A stretch of DNA of 64,000 nucleotides from JBEKOF01 sp049513975 (GCA_049513975.1 JBEKVM010000008.1:1-64000); one strand, 5' to 3'; positions 25,662 to 35,219 are shown, counted from the first letter of the stretch. Notes: a model not told the origin generated them from the sequence alone. Program-made: numbers and translations.

Positions 25662-25994
25662 TTACCCGATCAGCTTGTCAAACTGCGCCTTCAGATCGCG
25701 CTTGGAAACCATGCCGACAATCTGCCCGGCCACCTCGCCGTTTTTGAAAAGTAGAAAAGTAGGGATGGCGCGCACCCCGAAATCGGCGGCCAGCGCTTGA
25801 TCTTCATCAATGTTGACCTTGCCAATGCGAACGCGGCTGTCGTATTCGCCGGCCAGTTCGTCGAGGACGGGGGCGACCTGCTTGCATGGCCCGCACCATT
25901 CGGCCCAGAAATCCACCACCACCGGGACCGGGGACTTGAGCACTTCCTGGTCGAAATTTGCCTTGTTGAGCTTGACGATATTAAGGGCAGCCAT
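25662..25994 (-). CDS. trxA: Thioredoxin
   Basis: A 110-residue thioredoxin with the redox-active WCGPC motif in VVDFWAEWCGPCKQVAPVLDEL, the conserved cis-Pro in VRAIPTFLLFKNGE and normal length. It reduces protein disulfides in the cytoplasm. It lies 10 bases downstream of the Pro-rich membrane protein gene and is likely co-transcribed with it. It could serve the thioredoxin-linked ArsC encoded elsewhere in the window; that link is inference. Confidence 0.95.
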   Translation of the reverse strand: MAALNIVKLNKANFDQEVLKSPVPVVVDFWAEWCGPCKQVAPVLDELAGEYDSRVRIGKVNIDEDQALAADFGVRAIPTFLLFKNGEVAGQIVGMVSKRDLKAQFDKLIG

Positions 25995-26004
25995 AAAGCA
26001 AAGG

Positions 26005-26457
26005 TCAATTCTTCGTCAGCCCATCAATGCCGCCAAGAACCAAATACAAGCAGGACCCAACGGCGGCCAGCACCACCACCATTGCGGCAATGGCCAGGAC
26101 CTTGTCCAGCGTGCCAACGCCGGCGGCCGGGGCCACGTAAGCGGCCGGACGCGGAGCCGGCGCCGCCGGAGCCGGTTGCCGGGCCGACGCCGGCGCACCC
26201 GCGCGGGAAGGCGGAGGGGGAGGAGGCGCGGCAGCCCGTGGAGCAGCCGAGGCGGCGGGGGCGGCGGCGGGGGCGGCGGTGCCGGACGAGGTTGGCGGCC
26301 CGCCTTGAGCCAGCGAGGGCAACTTGATCGTTGGGGCCGAAGTCGGCTTGGGCGGCAAATTGATGCGGACGGTTTCCTTCTTGGGCTGAACCTTGGAGGC
26401 TTCAGCCGGTTTGGGCGGCATCGCGCCCCCGGGCAGATTTGGAATATTCTCTGGCAT
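26005..26457 (-). CDS. Pro/Ala-rich protein with C-terminal membrane helix
   Basis: A 150-residue protein. A Pro/Ala/Lys-rich N-terminal region of about 110 residues includes KETVRINLPPKPT and APTIKLPS segments. One hydrophobic helix near the C-terminus follows (LAIAAMVVVLAAVGSCLYLVL) with only a few residues after it. I chose the ATG at 26457, which has AGGA a few bases upstream. It lies directly before trxA. Similar tail-anchored Pro-rich proteins occur in Verrucomicrobia, but no function was recognised. Confidence 0.68.
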   Translation of the reverse strand: MPENIPNLPGGAMPPKPAEASKVQPKKETVRINLPPKPTSAPTIKLPSLAQGGPPTSSGTAAPAAAPAASAAPRAAAPPPPPPSRAGAPASARQPAPAAPAPRPAAYVAPAAGVGTLDKVLAIAAMVVVLAAVGSCLYLVLGGIDGLTKN

Positions 26458-26574
26458 AGTTTCCTTTTGTGCCAACAAACTAGAGTTGCCGCCGCCCGGT
26501 GTCAAATCCGAATTGCCCGGGATTCCCGGATTTTCCGGGCCGGCGTCCGCTTTTTCGGCCGGAACAGTGAAGAC

Positions 26575-26925
26575 TCAATACCGCGACCCGGAGCCGCCCG
26601 ACTCCCTGCCGCCACCGCGGGACTCGCGGGCCGGGCCGCGGGATTCCCTGCCGCCCTGCCCCGGGGGGCGTTCCTCGCGCGGGCGGGCGATGTTGACGGT
26701 CAGCGCCCGCTCTTGCAGGAGTTTGCCGTGGAACAATTCGATGGCCTTGGCCGCCTCGGCCGCCGAAGCCATCTCCACGAAGGCAAATCCGCGGGATTTG
26801 CCGGTGAATTTGTCCATCATCAGGTTGACGGAGCTGACGGTGCCCGCCCCGGCGAAGCAATTCCGCAGGTCGTCTTCGGTGGTGTTGTAGGACAGGTTGC
26901 CGATGAATAATCTTGTGTCGCTCAT
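26575..26925 (-). CDS. RNA recognition motif (RRM) protein with Arg/Gly-rich tail
   Basis: A 116-residue protein. Residues 1-80 form a single RRM with RNP2 LFIGNLSY and RNP1 KSRGFAFVEM, the aromatic residues that stack on RNA. The tail is rich in Arg, Gly, Ser and Glu (repeated RESRG units), like RNA chaperones and cold-responsive Rbp proteins of cyanobacteria and related bacteria. The likely role is binding single-stranded RNA. It stands alone, with about 190 bases of gene-free sequence before it. Confidence 0.92.
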   Translation of the reverse strand: MSDTRLFIGNLSYNTTEDDLRNCFAGAGTVSSVNLMMDKFTGKSRGFAFVEMASAAEAAKAIELFHGKLLQERALTVNIARPREERPPGQGGRESRGPARESRGGGRESGGSGSRY

Positions 26926-27118
26926 GTGTGTAATAGCAGCTGAGAAGCCCGCAGACTACCGCGTTTTGCCCGTGGCGAAACATCCAACGCGCCTTGATTT
27001 TTGGATTTAGGTCGTCAATTTACTTTTCAGTCTCTGTTTGTCTTTCTGGCACGATGTTGCGTTTTTAGCGGGCTGGCCGCCGGGTGTCAACACAATCCGG
27101 CGTTTTCCGCGCATTTTT

Positions 27119-28099
27119 TTACTCTCCGGGGTAACGCAGCCCCCAGGGCGCCCGGACCGCGTCCAGCGTTTTCATGATGGCCAGGGTCTCATCCAGCGGC
27201 ATGATGGGGCTTTCCAGCCGCCCCTGGCGCAGGCAGGTCATGAACTCCGCCGCCTCGAATTGAAAGCCGTTCCCCGCGTAAGGCAGGTCGAAATGCCCGG
27301 TTTTGCCCCTGGCCGGCGTCAGCGTCATCCGGCTCGGTTTCCACCAGATGGGATGGATCTTGATGGACCCGGTTTCGCCAATGATCTCCGCCTCAGAAGG
27401 GCTGTCCGTCCGCAAACCGGCAAAAAGGGTCGCCACCGCGCCGTTTTGGTAATGGAAAATCATGGCCGCCTGATAATCCACACCCGAGGCCCCCATTTCC
27501 GCCCCGCTGCAGATATGCGCCGGCGCCCCCAGGATCATGGAGGCGAGGGAAACGGGATAGATCCCGACATCCAGCAAGGCGCCGCCGCCCAGAGCACGGT
27601 TGAAATGCCGTCCTTCCGGGGAAAACATGCAGCGAAAACTAAAATCCGCCGCGACCAGCCGCACCCGGCCCACGGCCCCTTCGGCCAGCAACTGGCGCAA
27701 GCGGGCCATCACGGGGAAGGCCCGCGTCCACATCCCCTCCATCAGCAGTAATTTCCTGGCCCGCGCGCAGCGGATGACCTGCTCCGCCTGGCTGGCATTG
27801 ATGGCAAACGGTTTCTCGCAGAGGACCGCCTTGCCCGCCTCCAGGCAGCGGAGAGAATTCTCCGCGTGAAAAGGATGAGGCACGGCCACATACACGGCCT
27901 CCACCTCCTGGTCCTCCGCCAGCGCGGCGTAATTGCCATGGCAGTGCGGCGCCCGCCAGCGCGCGCCGAAACTTACCGCCGCCGTGGCGGAGCGCGATCC
28001 GACCGCGACCAGCCGGGCCTCCGGCATCGCGGTCAAGTCCTCCGCAAATTTATTGGCGATGTGGCCGGTGCCGATAATCCCCCAGCGAACAGGTTGCAT
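27119..28099 (-). CDS. Gfo/Idh/MocA family oxidoreductase (cytoplasmic)
   Basis: A 326-residue NAD(P)-dependent dehydrogenase. It has the nucleotide-binding N-terminus RWGIIGTGHIANKFAEDL, the motif CEKPFAINASQAEQV with the catalytic-region Lys, and the C-terminal domain LGGGALLDVGIYPVSLAS. There is no signal peptide, unlike the relative at 13461. I use the ATG at 28099; a TTG two codons upstream is the alternative. Relatives include trans-1,2-dihydrobenzene-1,2-diol dehydrogenase-like enzymes; the sugar or cyclitol substrate cannot be told. Confidence 0.88.
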   Translation of the reverse strand: MQPVRWGIIGTGHIANKFAEDLTAMPEARLVAVGSRSATAAVSFGARWRAPHCHGNYAALAEDQEVEAVYVAVPHPFHAENSLRCLEAGKAVLCEKPFAINASQAEQVIRCARARKLLLMEGMWTRAFPVMARLRQLLAEGAVGRVRLVAADFSFRCMFSPEGRHFNRALGGGALLDVGIYPVSLASMILGAPAHICSGAEMGASGVDYQAAMIFHYQNGAVATLFAGLRTDSPSEAEIIGETGSIKIHPIWWKPSRMTLTPARGKTGHFDLPYAGNGFQFEAAEFMTCLRQGRLESPIMPLDETLAIMKTLDAVRAPWGLRYPGE

Positions 28100-28177
28100 G
28101 TGCAATGGTTATATCGGGCCTGGTGGCTGGAAAGCAAACTGGAATCCGACCGAGCGGACGGATTGGACTGATCTGTC

Positions 28178-28642
28178 CTATTTCTTCCCCGCCTGCCGGA
28201 CCACTATTTCCTCGCCCGCCTTCCACGGGTGCTCGGTTTTGTCCACAATCAGGGTGCGGGGCAGCACCTCGATCTGGTGCCCGCAAAGCCGCAGGGTGAT
28301 CGTCCCCGGCAAATAAAGGGCGTCCTGCAAAAGCATTTCTCCAAAAGGCAGATTGGTCGTCGCTTCGCGGAATTTTATCAGCTCCGCCAGATTGGGCCGC
28401 GCCACTTTGTCGTCCGGGAAACTCAATCTCTCCGAAATGTGCAATGTCGGCTGCGAAATCTGCAAGGAGGGCCGCCCCGCGCCGTCGGAGATAAACGCAA
28501 TCTCCCACGGCCCCTTCACCGCGCGCCGGTATTCAATCAAGGAAAAGGCCGCGATGTAAAAAGCCAGGGCCAGCCCGGCGGCCAACGCCAGATGGCGAAA
28601 CAGACCGTCCTTGCGCGCGGGAATGGCGGGAGGCTGAGTCAA
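28178..28642 (-). CDS. One-pass membrane protein, unknown function
   Basis: A 154-residue protein with one helix at about residues 16-37 (LALAAGLALAFYIAAFSLIE) and a soluble C-terminal part of about 115 residues, probably outside the cytoplasm. No family was recognised. Its start overlaps the stop of the M42 peptidase by four bases, so it is translated from the same message. The Gfo/Idh gene follows after a short gap. Confidence 0.65.
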   Translation of the reverse strand: MTQPPAIPARKDGLFRHLALAAGLALAFYIAAFSLIEYRRAVKGPWEIAFISDGAGRPSLQISQPTLHISERLSFPDDKVARPNLAELIKFREATTNLPFGEMLLQDALYLPGTITLRLCGHQIEVLPRTLIVDKTEHPWKAGEEIVVRQAGKK

Positions 28643-29709
28643 ATTTTCACTTTAAACTGTTCCCCGGCCTTGAGGGAGAGGGCGAAGGCGCAGATGAGCC
28701 GGGGAATCTGTTCCAGGTCGCGCAGACTGATCATCTCGACCGGGGAATGCATGTAGCGGTCGGGCAGGCTGATCAGCCCGCTGGGAATGCCGCCGCGCGT
28801 CCAGAAAATCACGTCGGTGTCGGTCCCGCTGGTGGCGGAAGTGGCCTCGTGCTGCAACTTGATTCTTTGGGAGCGCGCCACCGCCTCCAGGCGGGCCATG
28901 ACGGCGGGGTGGTTGCAAACTCCGTGGGTCAGGGTGGGCCCGCGGCCCACTTTGACATCGCCGTGCTGCTGCTGGCTGACGGTGGGATAATCGGTCGCAT
29001 GAGTGACATCCACCACCAGGGCCACATCGGGCTTGAGGGTGTAGGCAATCTGCCGCGCCCCCAGCAGGCCGACTTCCTCCATGATGTTGGAAACGGCCAG
29101 GATTTCGGCCCGCAACTTTGCCTTGCTTTCCCGCGCCAGGCGCAAGGACTCCGCCACCGCAAAGGTGCCGACCCGGTTGTCAAAGGCCCGGGCCACGGCC
29201 AGGTCCTTGCGCAACAATTCAAAGGAGTCGGCCAGGGTGATGGGATCACCCACCCGCACCAGCGTTTCGGCCTCCCGCCGGCTGCCCGCGCCGATGTCAA
29301 TAAATAATTCATGGATTTTGGGCGGCTTTCCGTCCGGCTCGCCTTTGAGCAAATGCGGCGCCACGTTGCCGACCACCCCCCGCACCGGCCCGCCCCGGGC
29401 ATGAATGACAATCCGCTGCGCCTTGGTGATGGCGGGGTCCACCCCGCCGAGTTTGCGGACATAAATGAAGCCTTCCTCGTTAATATAATTGACGACCATG
29501 GAGATTTCGTCGGCGTGCGCCGCCAGCATGAGCCGGGGGGACCCGCCCTTGTTGAGGACCGCCACGGCGTTGCCGTAAGCGTCGGTAAAAGTTTCATCGG
29601 CAAAGGGCGCCACATAATCGAGCCAGACGCGCTGGCCGCGGGCCTCATGGCCGGAGGGGCTGGGCGTGTTGACCAGCCTTTCCAGAAACTGAAGTGATTC
29701 AGATCGCAT
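28639..29709 (-). CDS. M42 family metallo-aminopeptidase
   Basis: A 356-residue co-catalytic metallopeptidase of the FrvX/glutamyl aminopeptidase/endoglucanase-M type. Metal-ligand and catalytic regions are visible: LMLAAHADEIS, ARAFDNRVGTFAVAE, the Glu pair in SNIMEEVGLLGAR, and DVTHATDYP. Members form large tetrahedral particles that trim peptides in the cytoplasm. The next gene overlaps its stop by four bases. Confidence 0.9.
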   Translation of the reverse strand: MRSESLQFLERLVNTPSPSGHEARGQRVWLDYVAPFADETFTDAYGNAVAVLNKGGSPRLMLAAHADEISMVVNYINEEGFIYVRKLGGVDPAITKAQRIVIHARGGPVRGVVGNVAPHLLKGEPDGKPPKIHELFIDIGAGSRREAETLVRVGDPITLADSFELLRKDLAVARAFDNRVGTFAVAESLRLARESKAKLRAEILAVSNIMEEVGLLGARQIAYTLKPDVALVVDVTHATDYPTVSQQQHGDVKVGRGPTLTHGVCNHPAVMARLEAVARSQRIKLQHEATSATSGTDTDVIFWTRGGIPSGLISLPDRYMHSPVEMISLRDLEQIPRLICAFALSLKAGEQFKVKI

Positions 29710-29990
29710 GAATCCATTCTAGGCCGCACGCGCCGGCACAAGCAATGCGGAAGCGGAGCGGGTGGAGGGGTGGTGGAAATGGCAAATCTGCATAAACCGA
29801 CGGAAAGAAGATGCCAATCCGGACGTCTCCGACGACCGGCGTTTTTACCTTCGACTTCCCCAGGAACATTTTTCCGTCTGGTTCCTCTTATGATGGGCCG
29901 TTGGCAGAATGAACGCGGGTAAGCCGGCCTGCATTTTCCCGAGGCCATTGGGAAACTGGAAAACATCTGAACAAAGAAAGGCAAAGTGTT

Positions 29991-31007
29991 ATGATCGCAG
30001 CAGAAAGGCTTGGAAATCACCCCCGCGCAAACCTCATGCGGCTGGCGGCTGGCGCCGCCGGGGCCGCGTTGACCGCCGCCTGGCTTCTCGCGCCTGTGCC
30101 GGCTTCAGCCGGATTTAGAAAGGCGACGCCGCCATCAACGCCGGGCAATTTTCATGTCACGGCAATCACAACCCGTAGCGTCTCGTTCGCTTGGAACGCT
30201 TCCACGCCGGGGTCGGGCGGGAGTCTTGTTTACGAGATCCAAAACGATACGCAAGGGTTTATCGAAAACGTCGGCAACGTCACCAGTGTCACCTGGACGG
30301 TTGGAGTGCAGGCGGGCGGCACTTATTCGTTCCACATCATTGCTGTTTCGGGCAACCAGGCGTCCGCGCCCAGCCCGGAAGTCACGGTGACGCTTGCCGG
30401 GACTCCGCTGCCAACACCCGTCCAGCCGGCCGCGCCAGTGATAACGGCAACCAGCGCGACCTCGGATACCATCACGGTGTCGTGGACGGAAGCGACGCCT
30501 GCCGACGAGATCAACTCATTTGACGTCGCTGTCAATGGCATGGGGGATGGCGGCGGTTCGGCAGATTCCACAACGTCAACAGCCACGGGTCTGTGGCCCG
30601 GCTTCACTTATACCATCACGGTCACTGCCTATAGCTTGAACGGCACAACGGGAGCACTCACCACCAAGAGCGCCCCCGTCACCGTGACGACGGCGCCAGC
30701 GACAACCACCCCGCCTCCCAACGCTCCGACCGCTCCAACCGGCCTGACCGGCGGTGGTGATGGCGGCGGCGAAGCCATCATTTCGTGGAACCCCTCGACG
30801 TCGGTAAACGAGCCGCAATCACAAATCCAATATAATATCTACATTGATGGCGTTTTGGATGTGCCTGACACCTCCGTGGGCGTTACAACGGACGTGTATA
30901 TATTCCCGCACGGCGCAACCGTGCCGGCGCAAGTTTGGGTAGTTGCGGTTGACCAATTTGGAAACCAGTCGGCGCCGAGCAATATCCTCGTTCTGAGTGG
31001 TTTCTAA
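29991..31007 (+). CDS. Secreted fibronectin type III protein
   Basis: A 338-residue exported protein: a signal peptide at about 1-40 (LLAPVPASAG), then three FN3-like beta-sandwich domains (about 45-132, 140-232 and 242-338) joined by Thr/Pro-rich linkers. Each domain has the typical SVSFAWNAST or TITVSWTEATP strand. No catalytic domain is present, so it is probably a surface or matrix-binding protein. It is monocistronic, with a clear terminator after it. Confidence 0.85.
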   Translation: MIAAERLGNHPRANLMRLAAGAAGAALTAAWLLAPVPASAGFRKATPPSTPGNFHVTAITTRSVSFAWNASTPGSGGSLVYEIQNDTQGFIENVGNVTSVTWTVGVQAGGTYSFHIIAVSGNQASAPSPEVTVTLAGTPLPTPVQPAAPVITATSATSDTITVSWTEATPADEINSFDVAVNGMGDGGGSADSTTSTATGLWPGFTYTITVTAYSLNGTTGALTTKSAPVTVTTAPATTTPPPNAPTAPTGLTGGGDGGGEAIISWNPSTSVNEPQSQIQYNIYIDGVLDVPDTSVGVTTDVYIFPHGATVPAQVWVVAVDQFGNQSAPSNILVLSGF

Positions 31008-31039
31008 CCGTCCGCGCGCACGCGGCATTGGCAGTTCAC

Positions 31040-31074
31040 GCCCCTCCCTTCGATGGGAGGGGCCTTTCTTTTCA
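31040..31074 (+). terminator. Rho-independent terminator after the FN3 gene
   Basis: A perfect stem (GCCCCTCCC paired with GGGAGGGGC) around the loop TTCGAT is followed by CTTTCTTTTC, about 30 bases after the FN3 stop codon. Confidence 0.85.
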
Positions 31075-31314
31075 TTGCGGCCAGGATGGTGGCAGCATGG
31101 ACCGCGACTGAATGATTGGAAGTCCTGTTGTTGCGCAATTCTGATGGGTTGCTGTTGCTGCGAGACGGGGGTTGGGGAAGAGGTGTCCGGCGGGACGCGC
31201 TCCTTCGCCAAGGCTGCGCAGGACAGGGAGCCCCGCCCTGCCGTGAGCGGCCAGATTTTTTGTTTTTCGTTTTGCATTCGGCGTTTTGGCTTCGGCATTC
31301 TTCGGTCCGGCATA

Positions 31315-32388
31315 ATGCACCGCGATACGCTTATCAAGGCCAGCCGCATCGTCGTCAAATTGGGCACCGGCGTCCTGACGGACAGCCGCAAGCAGCCGGA
31401 TTTGGCGCAGATGACGCAGTTGGTTGCCCAGATCTCCGCCCTGCGCGCCCAGGGCAAGGAGGTCGTCATCGTCAGTTCGGGTGCGGTCGGCGCGGGCATG
31501 GGGATTTTGGGGTATGAAAAGCGGCCGGTGGAAACGGCGGAATTGCAGGCTTGCGCCGCGGTAGGGCAGCCGCGCCTGATGGCCCTTTACGAAAAGCTTT
31601 TCGGCGAGGCCGGACATCGGGTGGCCCAGGTGCTGCTGACGCACGAGGACCTGGCACATCACGAGCGGCATCTCAACGCCCGCACCACGCTGGTCGCGCT
31701 CCTGCGCCACGGCATTATCCCGGTCATCAATGAAAACGACGCGATTTCGTTCACGGAAATAAAGTTTGGGGACAACGACCAGTTGTCGGCGCTGGTGGCC
31801 TGCCTGCTGCCGGCGGACGCGCTGGTGATTTTGACGACGGTGGACGGGTTCATCGAAAACTTCGGCAAATCCAATCCGAAAACGATCAGCACGGTGGAAC
31901 ATTTGGACGAGGCCATGAAAAACCAAGCGCGCGGCACCGAGAGCGCCACGGCCGTGGGCGGGATGGCCTCCAAACTGGAGGCGGCCAAGATTGTGATTCG
32001 TTCCGGCATACCGCTGATCATCGCCTCCGGGAAAAAGAAAAACGCGCTGGCGCACATATTCGAGGGGCGGGAAGAGGGGACGATTTTTGTGGCGCAGCCG
32101 GCGAAATTGAAGGGGCGCAAACGCTGGATCGCGTTTTTCCATCATGCCAAAGGGGCGCTCTTTGTGGATGAAGGGGCAAAACAAGCCCTGCGGGAAAGGG
32201 GCAAGAGCCTGCTCCCGCCCGGGGTGGCGCGGTGCGAAGGGGATTTTGCGGCCGGGGAAGTGGTGCGGGTGTGCGATTTGAACGGGACCGAGTTTGCCCG
32301 GGGGATCTGTGAATTTGATTCCAGCGTCGTCAAAGCCCGGCAGGCGGCCGGGGTGGTGGTGCATCGCGACAACCTGGTGATTCTTTGA
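31315..32388 (+). CDS. proB: Glutamate 5-kinase
   Basis: ProB phosphorylates glutamate in the first step of proline synthesis. The amino-acid-kinase domain (about 1-255) shows RIVVKLGTGVLTD, VSSGAVGAGM, INENDAISFTEIKFGDND and GGMASKLEAAKI. A PUA domain fills the C-terminal part from about residue 275. I chose the ATG at 31315, where family homology starts, giving 357 residues. Upstream is a TTTTG-rich low-complexity tract, not coding. No proA is adjacent; mazG follows after 22 bases. Confidence 0.94.
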   Translation: MHRDTLIKASRIVVKLGTGVLTDSRKQPDLAQMTQLVAQISALRAQGKEVVIVSSGAVGAGMGILGYEKRPVETAELQACAAVGQPRLMALYEKLFGEAGHRVAQVLLTHEDLAHHERHLNARTTLVALLRHGIIPVINENDAISFTEIKFGDNDQLSALVACLLPADALVILTTVDGFIENFGKSNPKTISTVEHLDEAMKNQARGTESATAVGGMASKLEAAKIVIRSGIPLIIASGKKKNALAHIFEGREEGTIFVAQPAKLKGRKRWIAFFHHAKGALFVDEGAKQALRERGKSLLPPGVARCEGDFAAGEVVRVCDLNGTEFARGICEFDSSVVKARQAAGVVVHRDNLVIL

Positions 32389-32410
32389 AATCCACCTGGA
32401 ACCGACGCCG

Positions 32411-33088
32411 ATGAAGAAGAATGGAAAGAAACCCGGCGCCGCCATCCGCGAGCTGCTGGCGGTGATGGCCCGGCTGCGTTCGCCCGCCGGCTGCCCGTGG
32501 GACCGGGAACAGAATCATAGGACGCTGCGCTTCCACGCCGTGGAAGAGGCCTACGAATTGATGGACGCGATCGAAGCCGGGGACGACCAGGAAATGGCGG
32601 AGGAGCTGGGCGATTTGCTCTTGCAGGTGGTCTTTCACTGCCAGTTGGCCGGGGAGCGCGGCGCGTTTGATTTCGAGGAAGTGGCGCGGCGCATCACGGA
32701 AAAGCTGGTGCGCCGCCACCCGCACGTCTTCGGGGAGACGAAAGTCAAGAACGTGGATGAAGTCTGGGCCAACTGGGAAAAAATCAAGACCACCGAAAAA
32801 CACGGAACGCGGCACGCGCGCCCTTCCGCGCTGGACGGCATCCCCAAACATTTGCCCGCGCTCCTGCGCGCCGAGGAACTGGCAAAAAAAGGGCGCAAGG
32901 CAAAACTCCTTCCCGCCGGCGACGGTGGAACACAAGGATTGACAAAGGGGTCGCTGGCCAGAAGATTATTTGACCTGGCGGGTGAGGCGCAGGCCAAAGG
33001 CTGGTGCGCCGAGGATCTGCTCCGCGCCGAAACCCAACGGCAGGAGCGGCAACTCCGCAAAAAAGAACGCTTGCGGCAAAAACATTAA
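32411..33088 (+). CDS. mazG: Nucleoside triphosphate pyrophosphohydrolase
   Basis: MazG hydrolyses (d)NTPs to the monophosphate and pyrophosphate, cleaning the nucleotide pool and modulating alarmone-linked stress. Residues about 10-130 hold the MazG fold: GCPWDREQNHRTL, the metal-binding EExxE-type region AEELGDLLLQVVFH, and RRHPHVFGE. It has one clear MazG domain plus a second, more divergent helical part. The C-terminal tail is very basic. It follows proB by 22 bases and is likely co-transcribed. Confidence 0.92.
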   Translation: MKKNGKKPGAAIRELLAVMARLRSPAGCPWDREQNHRTLRFHAVEEAYELMDAIEAGDDQEMAEELGDLLLQVVFHCQLAGERGAFDFEEVARRITEKLVRRHPHVFGETKVKNVDEVWANWEKIKTTEKHGTRHARPSALDGIPKHLPALLRAEELAKKGRKAKLLPAGDGGTQGLTKGSLARRLFDLAGEAQAKGWCAEDLLRAETQRQERQLRKKERLRQKH

Positions 33089-33230
33089 ATCAAATATGCG
33101 CCTGACACCGCGATGATCTTTTGCGAGGAGAATGTTGCAAAGGGCGCATCTCAATTTTTGGCAATTTGTTTTCACCCATCCTTTTTATTGCGCCGGCGGC
33201 GGCGGGGGTGTTTAGTGGTGGGCCAAGTTT

Positions 33231-34340
33231 ATGACTGATCCTCGATACAAGAAGCTGGCCGATCTGCTGACCACCTATTCCACCGCCCTGAGGAAGGGCG
33301 ACCGCATCCTGCTGGAGCTGATTGATGTGCCCGATGAGTTCGGCATCGAATTGATGCGGGCCGCCCGGAGGCGGGGCGCGCTTCCCCTGATCGAGGCGCG
33401 CCATACCCGCCTGAACCGGGAGCTGATGCTGCAAACCAGCGCGCCCCATGCCCGGCTGGTGCGCGACGTGGAGTTGTCGCGCATGAAACGGATGCAGGCC
33501 TACATCGCCATCCGCGGGTCGGACAATTCCAGCGAAAGCGCCGATGTGCCCAGCCGGCTGATGAGCCTCTACAGCAAAACGACGCGGCCCGTGCATGATT
33601 GGCGGGTGAACAAGACGCGCTGGTGCGTGCTGCGCTGGCCCTCGCCCAGCATGGCCCAGGCGGCCAACATGAGCACCGAATCGTTCGAGAATTTTTATTT
33701 CGAGGTCTGCACGATGGATTATGCGAAAATGGCGCGGGCCATGGTGCCGCTGCAAGAGCTGATGAACCGAACCGGGCGGGTGCAGTTGAAATCGCCGGGG
33801 ACGGATTTGCAGTTCAGCATTAAAGGCATCGGGGCGATCCTGGCCGAGGGCAAGCGGAACATCCCCGACGGGGAGGTTTTCAGTTGTCCGATCAAAGACT
33901 CGGTGCAGGGCTGCATCCAATACAACACGCCCACGATTTATTCGGGCACGAAATTTGAAAAGGTGCGGCTGGAATTCAAGGACGGCAAAATCATCAAGGC
34001 GACGTCGAACAACAACCGGCGCCTGAATGAAATCCTGGACACCGACCCGGGGGCGCGTTACATCGGGGAGTTTTCCCTCGGCTTCAATCCCTACATCCTC
34101 AATCCGATGTGCGACATTTTGTTTGACGAAAAGATCGCCGGCTCGCTGCATTTCACGCCCGGGCAGGCTTACGAGGATGCGGACAACGGCAACCGCTCGG
34201 CGGTGCATTGGGACCTGGTGCTGATCCAGCGGCCGGAATGGGGCGGGGGCGAGGTGTGGTTCGACGGCAAGCTGATCCGCAAGGACGGGCTGTTCCTGCC
34301 GCGGGAATTGCAGGCGCTCAACCCAAAGAATTTGAAGTGA
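33231..34340 (+). CDS. M29 family aminopeptidase
   Basis: A 369-residue cobalt/zinc aminopeptidase of the thermophilic aminopeptidase family. Visible family blocks are GTDLQFSIKG, RNIPDGEVFSCP (with metal-ligand Glu), IGEFSLGFNP, SLHFTPGQAYE and the HWDLV region near the end. It acts in the cytoplasm on peptide N-termini. It follows mazG after about 140 bases. The repeat-flanked cassette begins right after its stop. Confidence 0.92.
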   Translation: MTDPRYKKLADLLTTYSTALRKGDRILLELIDVPDEFGIELMRAARRRGALPLIEARHTRLNRELMLQTSAPHARLVRDVELSRMKRMQAYIAIRGSDNSSESADVPSRLMSLYSKTTRPVHDWRVNKTRWCVLRWPSPSMAQAANMSTESFENFYFEVCTMDYAKMARAMVPLQELMNRTGRVQLKSPGTDLQFSIKGIGAILAEGKRNIPDGEVFSCPIKDSVQGCIQYNTPTIYSGTKFEKVRLEFKDGKIIKATSNNNRRLNEILDTDPGARYIGEFSLGFNPYILNPMCDILFDEKIAGSLHFTPGQAYEDADNGNRSAVHWDLVLIQRPEWGGGEVWFDGKLIRKDGLFLPRELQALNPKNLK

Positions 34341-34354
34341 AAAGCCGTGGAATG

Positions 34355-34463
34355 AGGCAAAATCATGGGGGGCAAAATCATAAAGACATAAAATCAGGAA
34401 TGGTTTTTGTTTGAGGAGCCTTTGTTTGATTATGGCGGCGATGTGAATTCCTTTTGGTGAACC
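34355..34463. repeat. Direct repeat, copy 1 (CAAAATCATGG type)
   Basis: Contains GGCAAAATCATGG, GCAAAATCATAAAGACATAA, ATCAGGA and TGGTTTTTG, and ends near GTGAATTCCTTTTGGTGA. Copy 2 at 35220-35335 matches over about 100 bases with scattered differences. Confidence 0.8.
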
Positions 34464-34470
34464 GCTTTCT

Positions 34471-35127
34471 ATGAACGACACCCGCTCTTTGTCCGACTGG
34501 ATTGTCCACGTATTCGACCATCCCGTCACCAAGCCCGCCTGGTACTGGGGGGAGAACGCTCCTCAGTGGGAGGACAGTCCGGAACATGACGCTACGTTTA
34601 TCGCCGAGGCTTTCGAGCGTTCCGGCAAGTTTCTTGCCCCATTCTCTGACGAGCAACTGGATCAGGGCTTTTGGTATCTCGTCAGCAACGATGGGTCTGA
34701 ATTCATGTATTCGCTTGTTGAACCAAGTGTTCCTGCTCGGCTGCGCCTTCGCGCTTTGCGCTCGTTCGTCCCACTTTTCGAGCAGGTCATGGCGGCGCGC
34801 TGTTCGCCGCACCTATCACATCTTGACGAGCGCGGGGCGAACCCGCTCAACAGGGCGTGCTATATGTGGTGGGACATCCTTCCGATTCACGGTCGCCCGG
34901 ACTTGCCGGACCGGGCTGAATTCGACGCGGAGGTCCTTGCCGTCCTGCGGCGCCTCTTGGCCATTCCACATGATGCCTGCCGCGAGAGTGCCCTGCACGG
35001 TCTCGGCCATTGGTCCATCTACTACCCCGCCGTTGCAGGCATAATTGACGCGTTTCTTTCCCGCTCACCGAATTTGCGGCCCGAGCTCGTTGCTTATGCC
35101 AAGAGCGCCAAGAGCGGAGTTCTATGA
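34471..35127 (+). CDS. Unknown protein inside a repeat-bounded cassette
   Basis: A 218-residue soluble protein without recognised domains. Residues 1-60 are rich in Trp (WYWGENAPQW). The C-terminal half is helical, with a HEAT-like look (CRESALHGLGHW). No signal peptide or membrane segment. It lies between copy 1 of a long direct repeat and an inverted GATTTTGCC tract that begins within about 10 bases of its stop. Its composition is less GC-rich than the M29 gene upstream. Acquisition as a cassette is likely; function unknown. Confidence 0.68.
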   Translation: MNDTRSLSDWIVHVFDHPVTKPAWYWGENAPQWEDSPEHDATFIAEAFERSGKFLAPFSDEQLDQGFWYLVSNDGSEFMYSLVEPSVPARLRLRALRSFVPLFEQVMAARCSPHLSHLDERGANPLNRACYMWWDILPIHGRPDLPDRAEFDAEVLAVLRRLLAIPHDACRESALHGLGHWSIYYPAVAGIIDAFLSRSPNLRPELVAYAKSAKSGVL

Positions 35128-35165
35128 TTTTCCTTATGATTTTGCCCTGCATGATTTTGCCTCAA
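35128..35165. repeat. Inverted GATTTTGCC tract
   Basis: TATGATTTTGCC and CATGATTTTGCC units, the reverse complement of the GGCAAAATCATGG units at 34361 and 35223, close the first cassette. Confidence 0.7.
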
Positions 35166-35219
35166 TCCGGGCGCCTTTTATCGGGCAAGGCAGCATTTTT
35201 GAAGGGGTGAAAACGGAAG

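Noticed and set aside
29710..29990. Possible riboswitch before the FN3 gene
   Set aside because: No recognised aptamer core or conserved pairing could be traced by eye.
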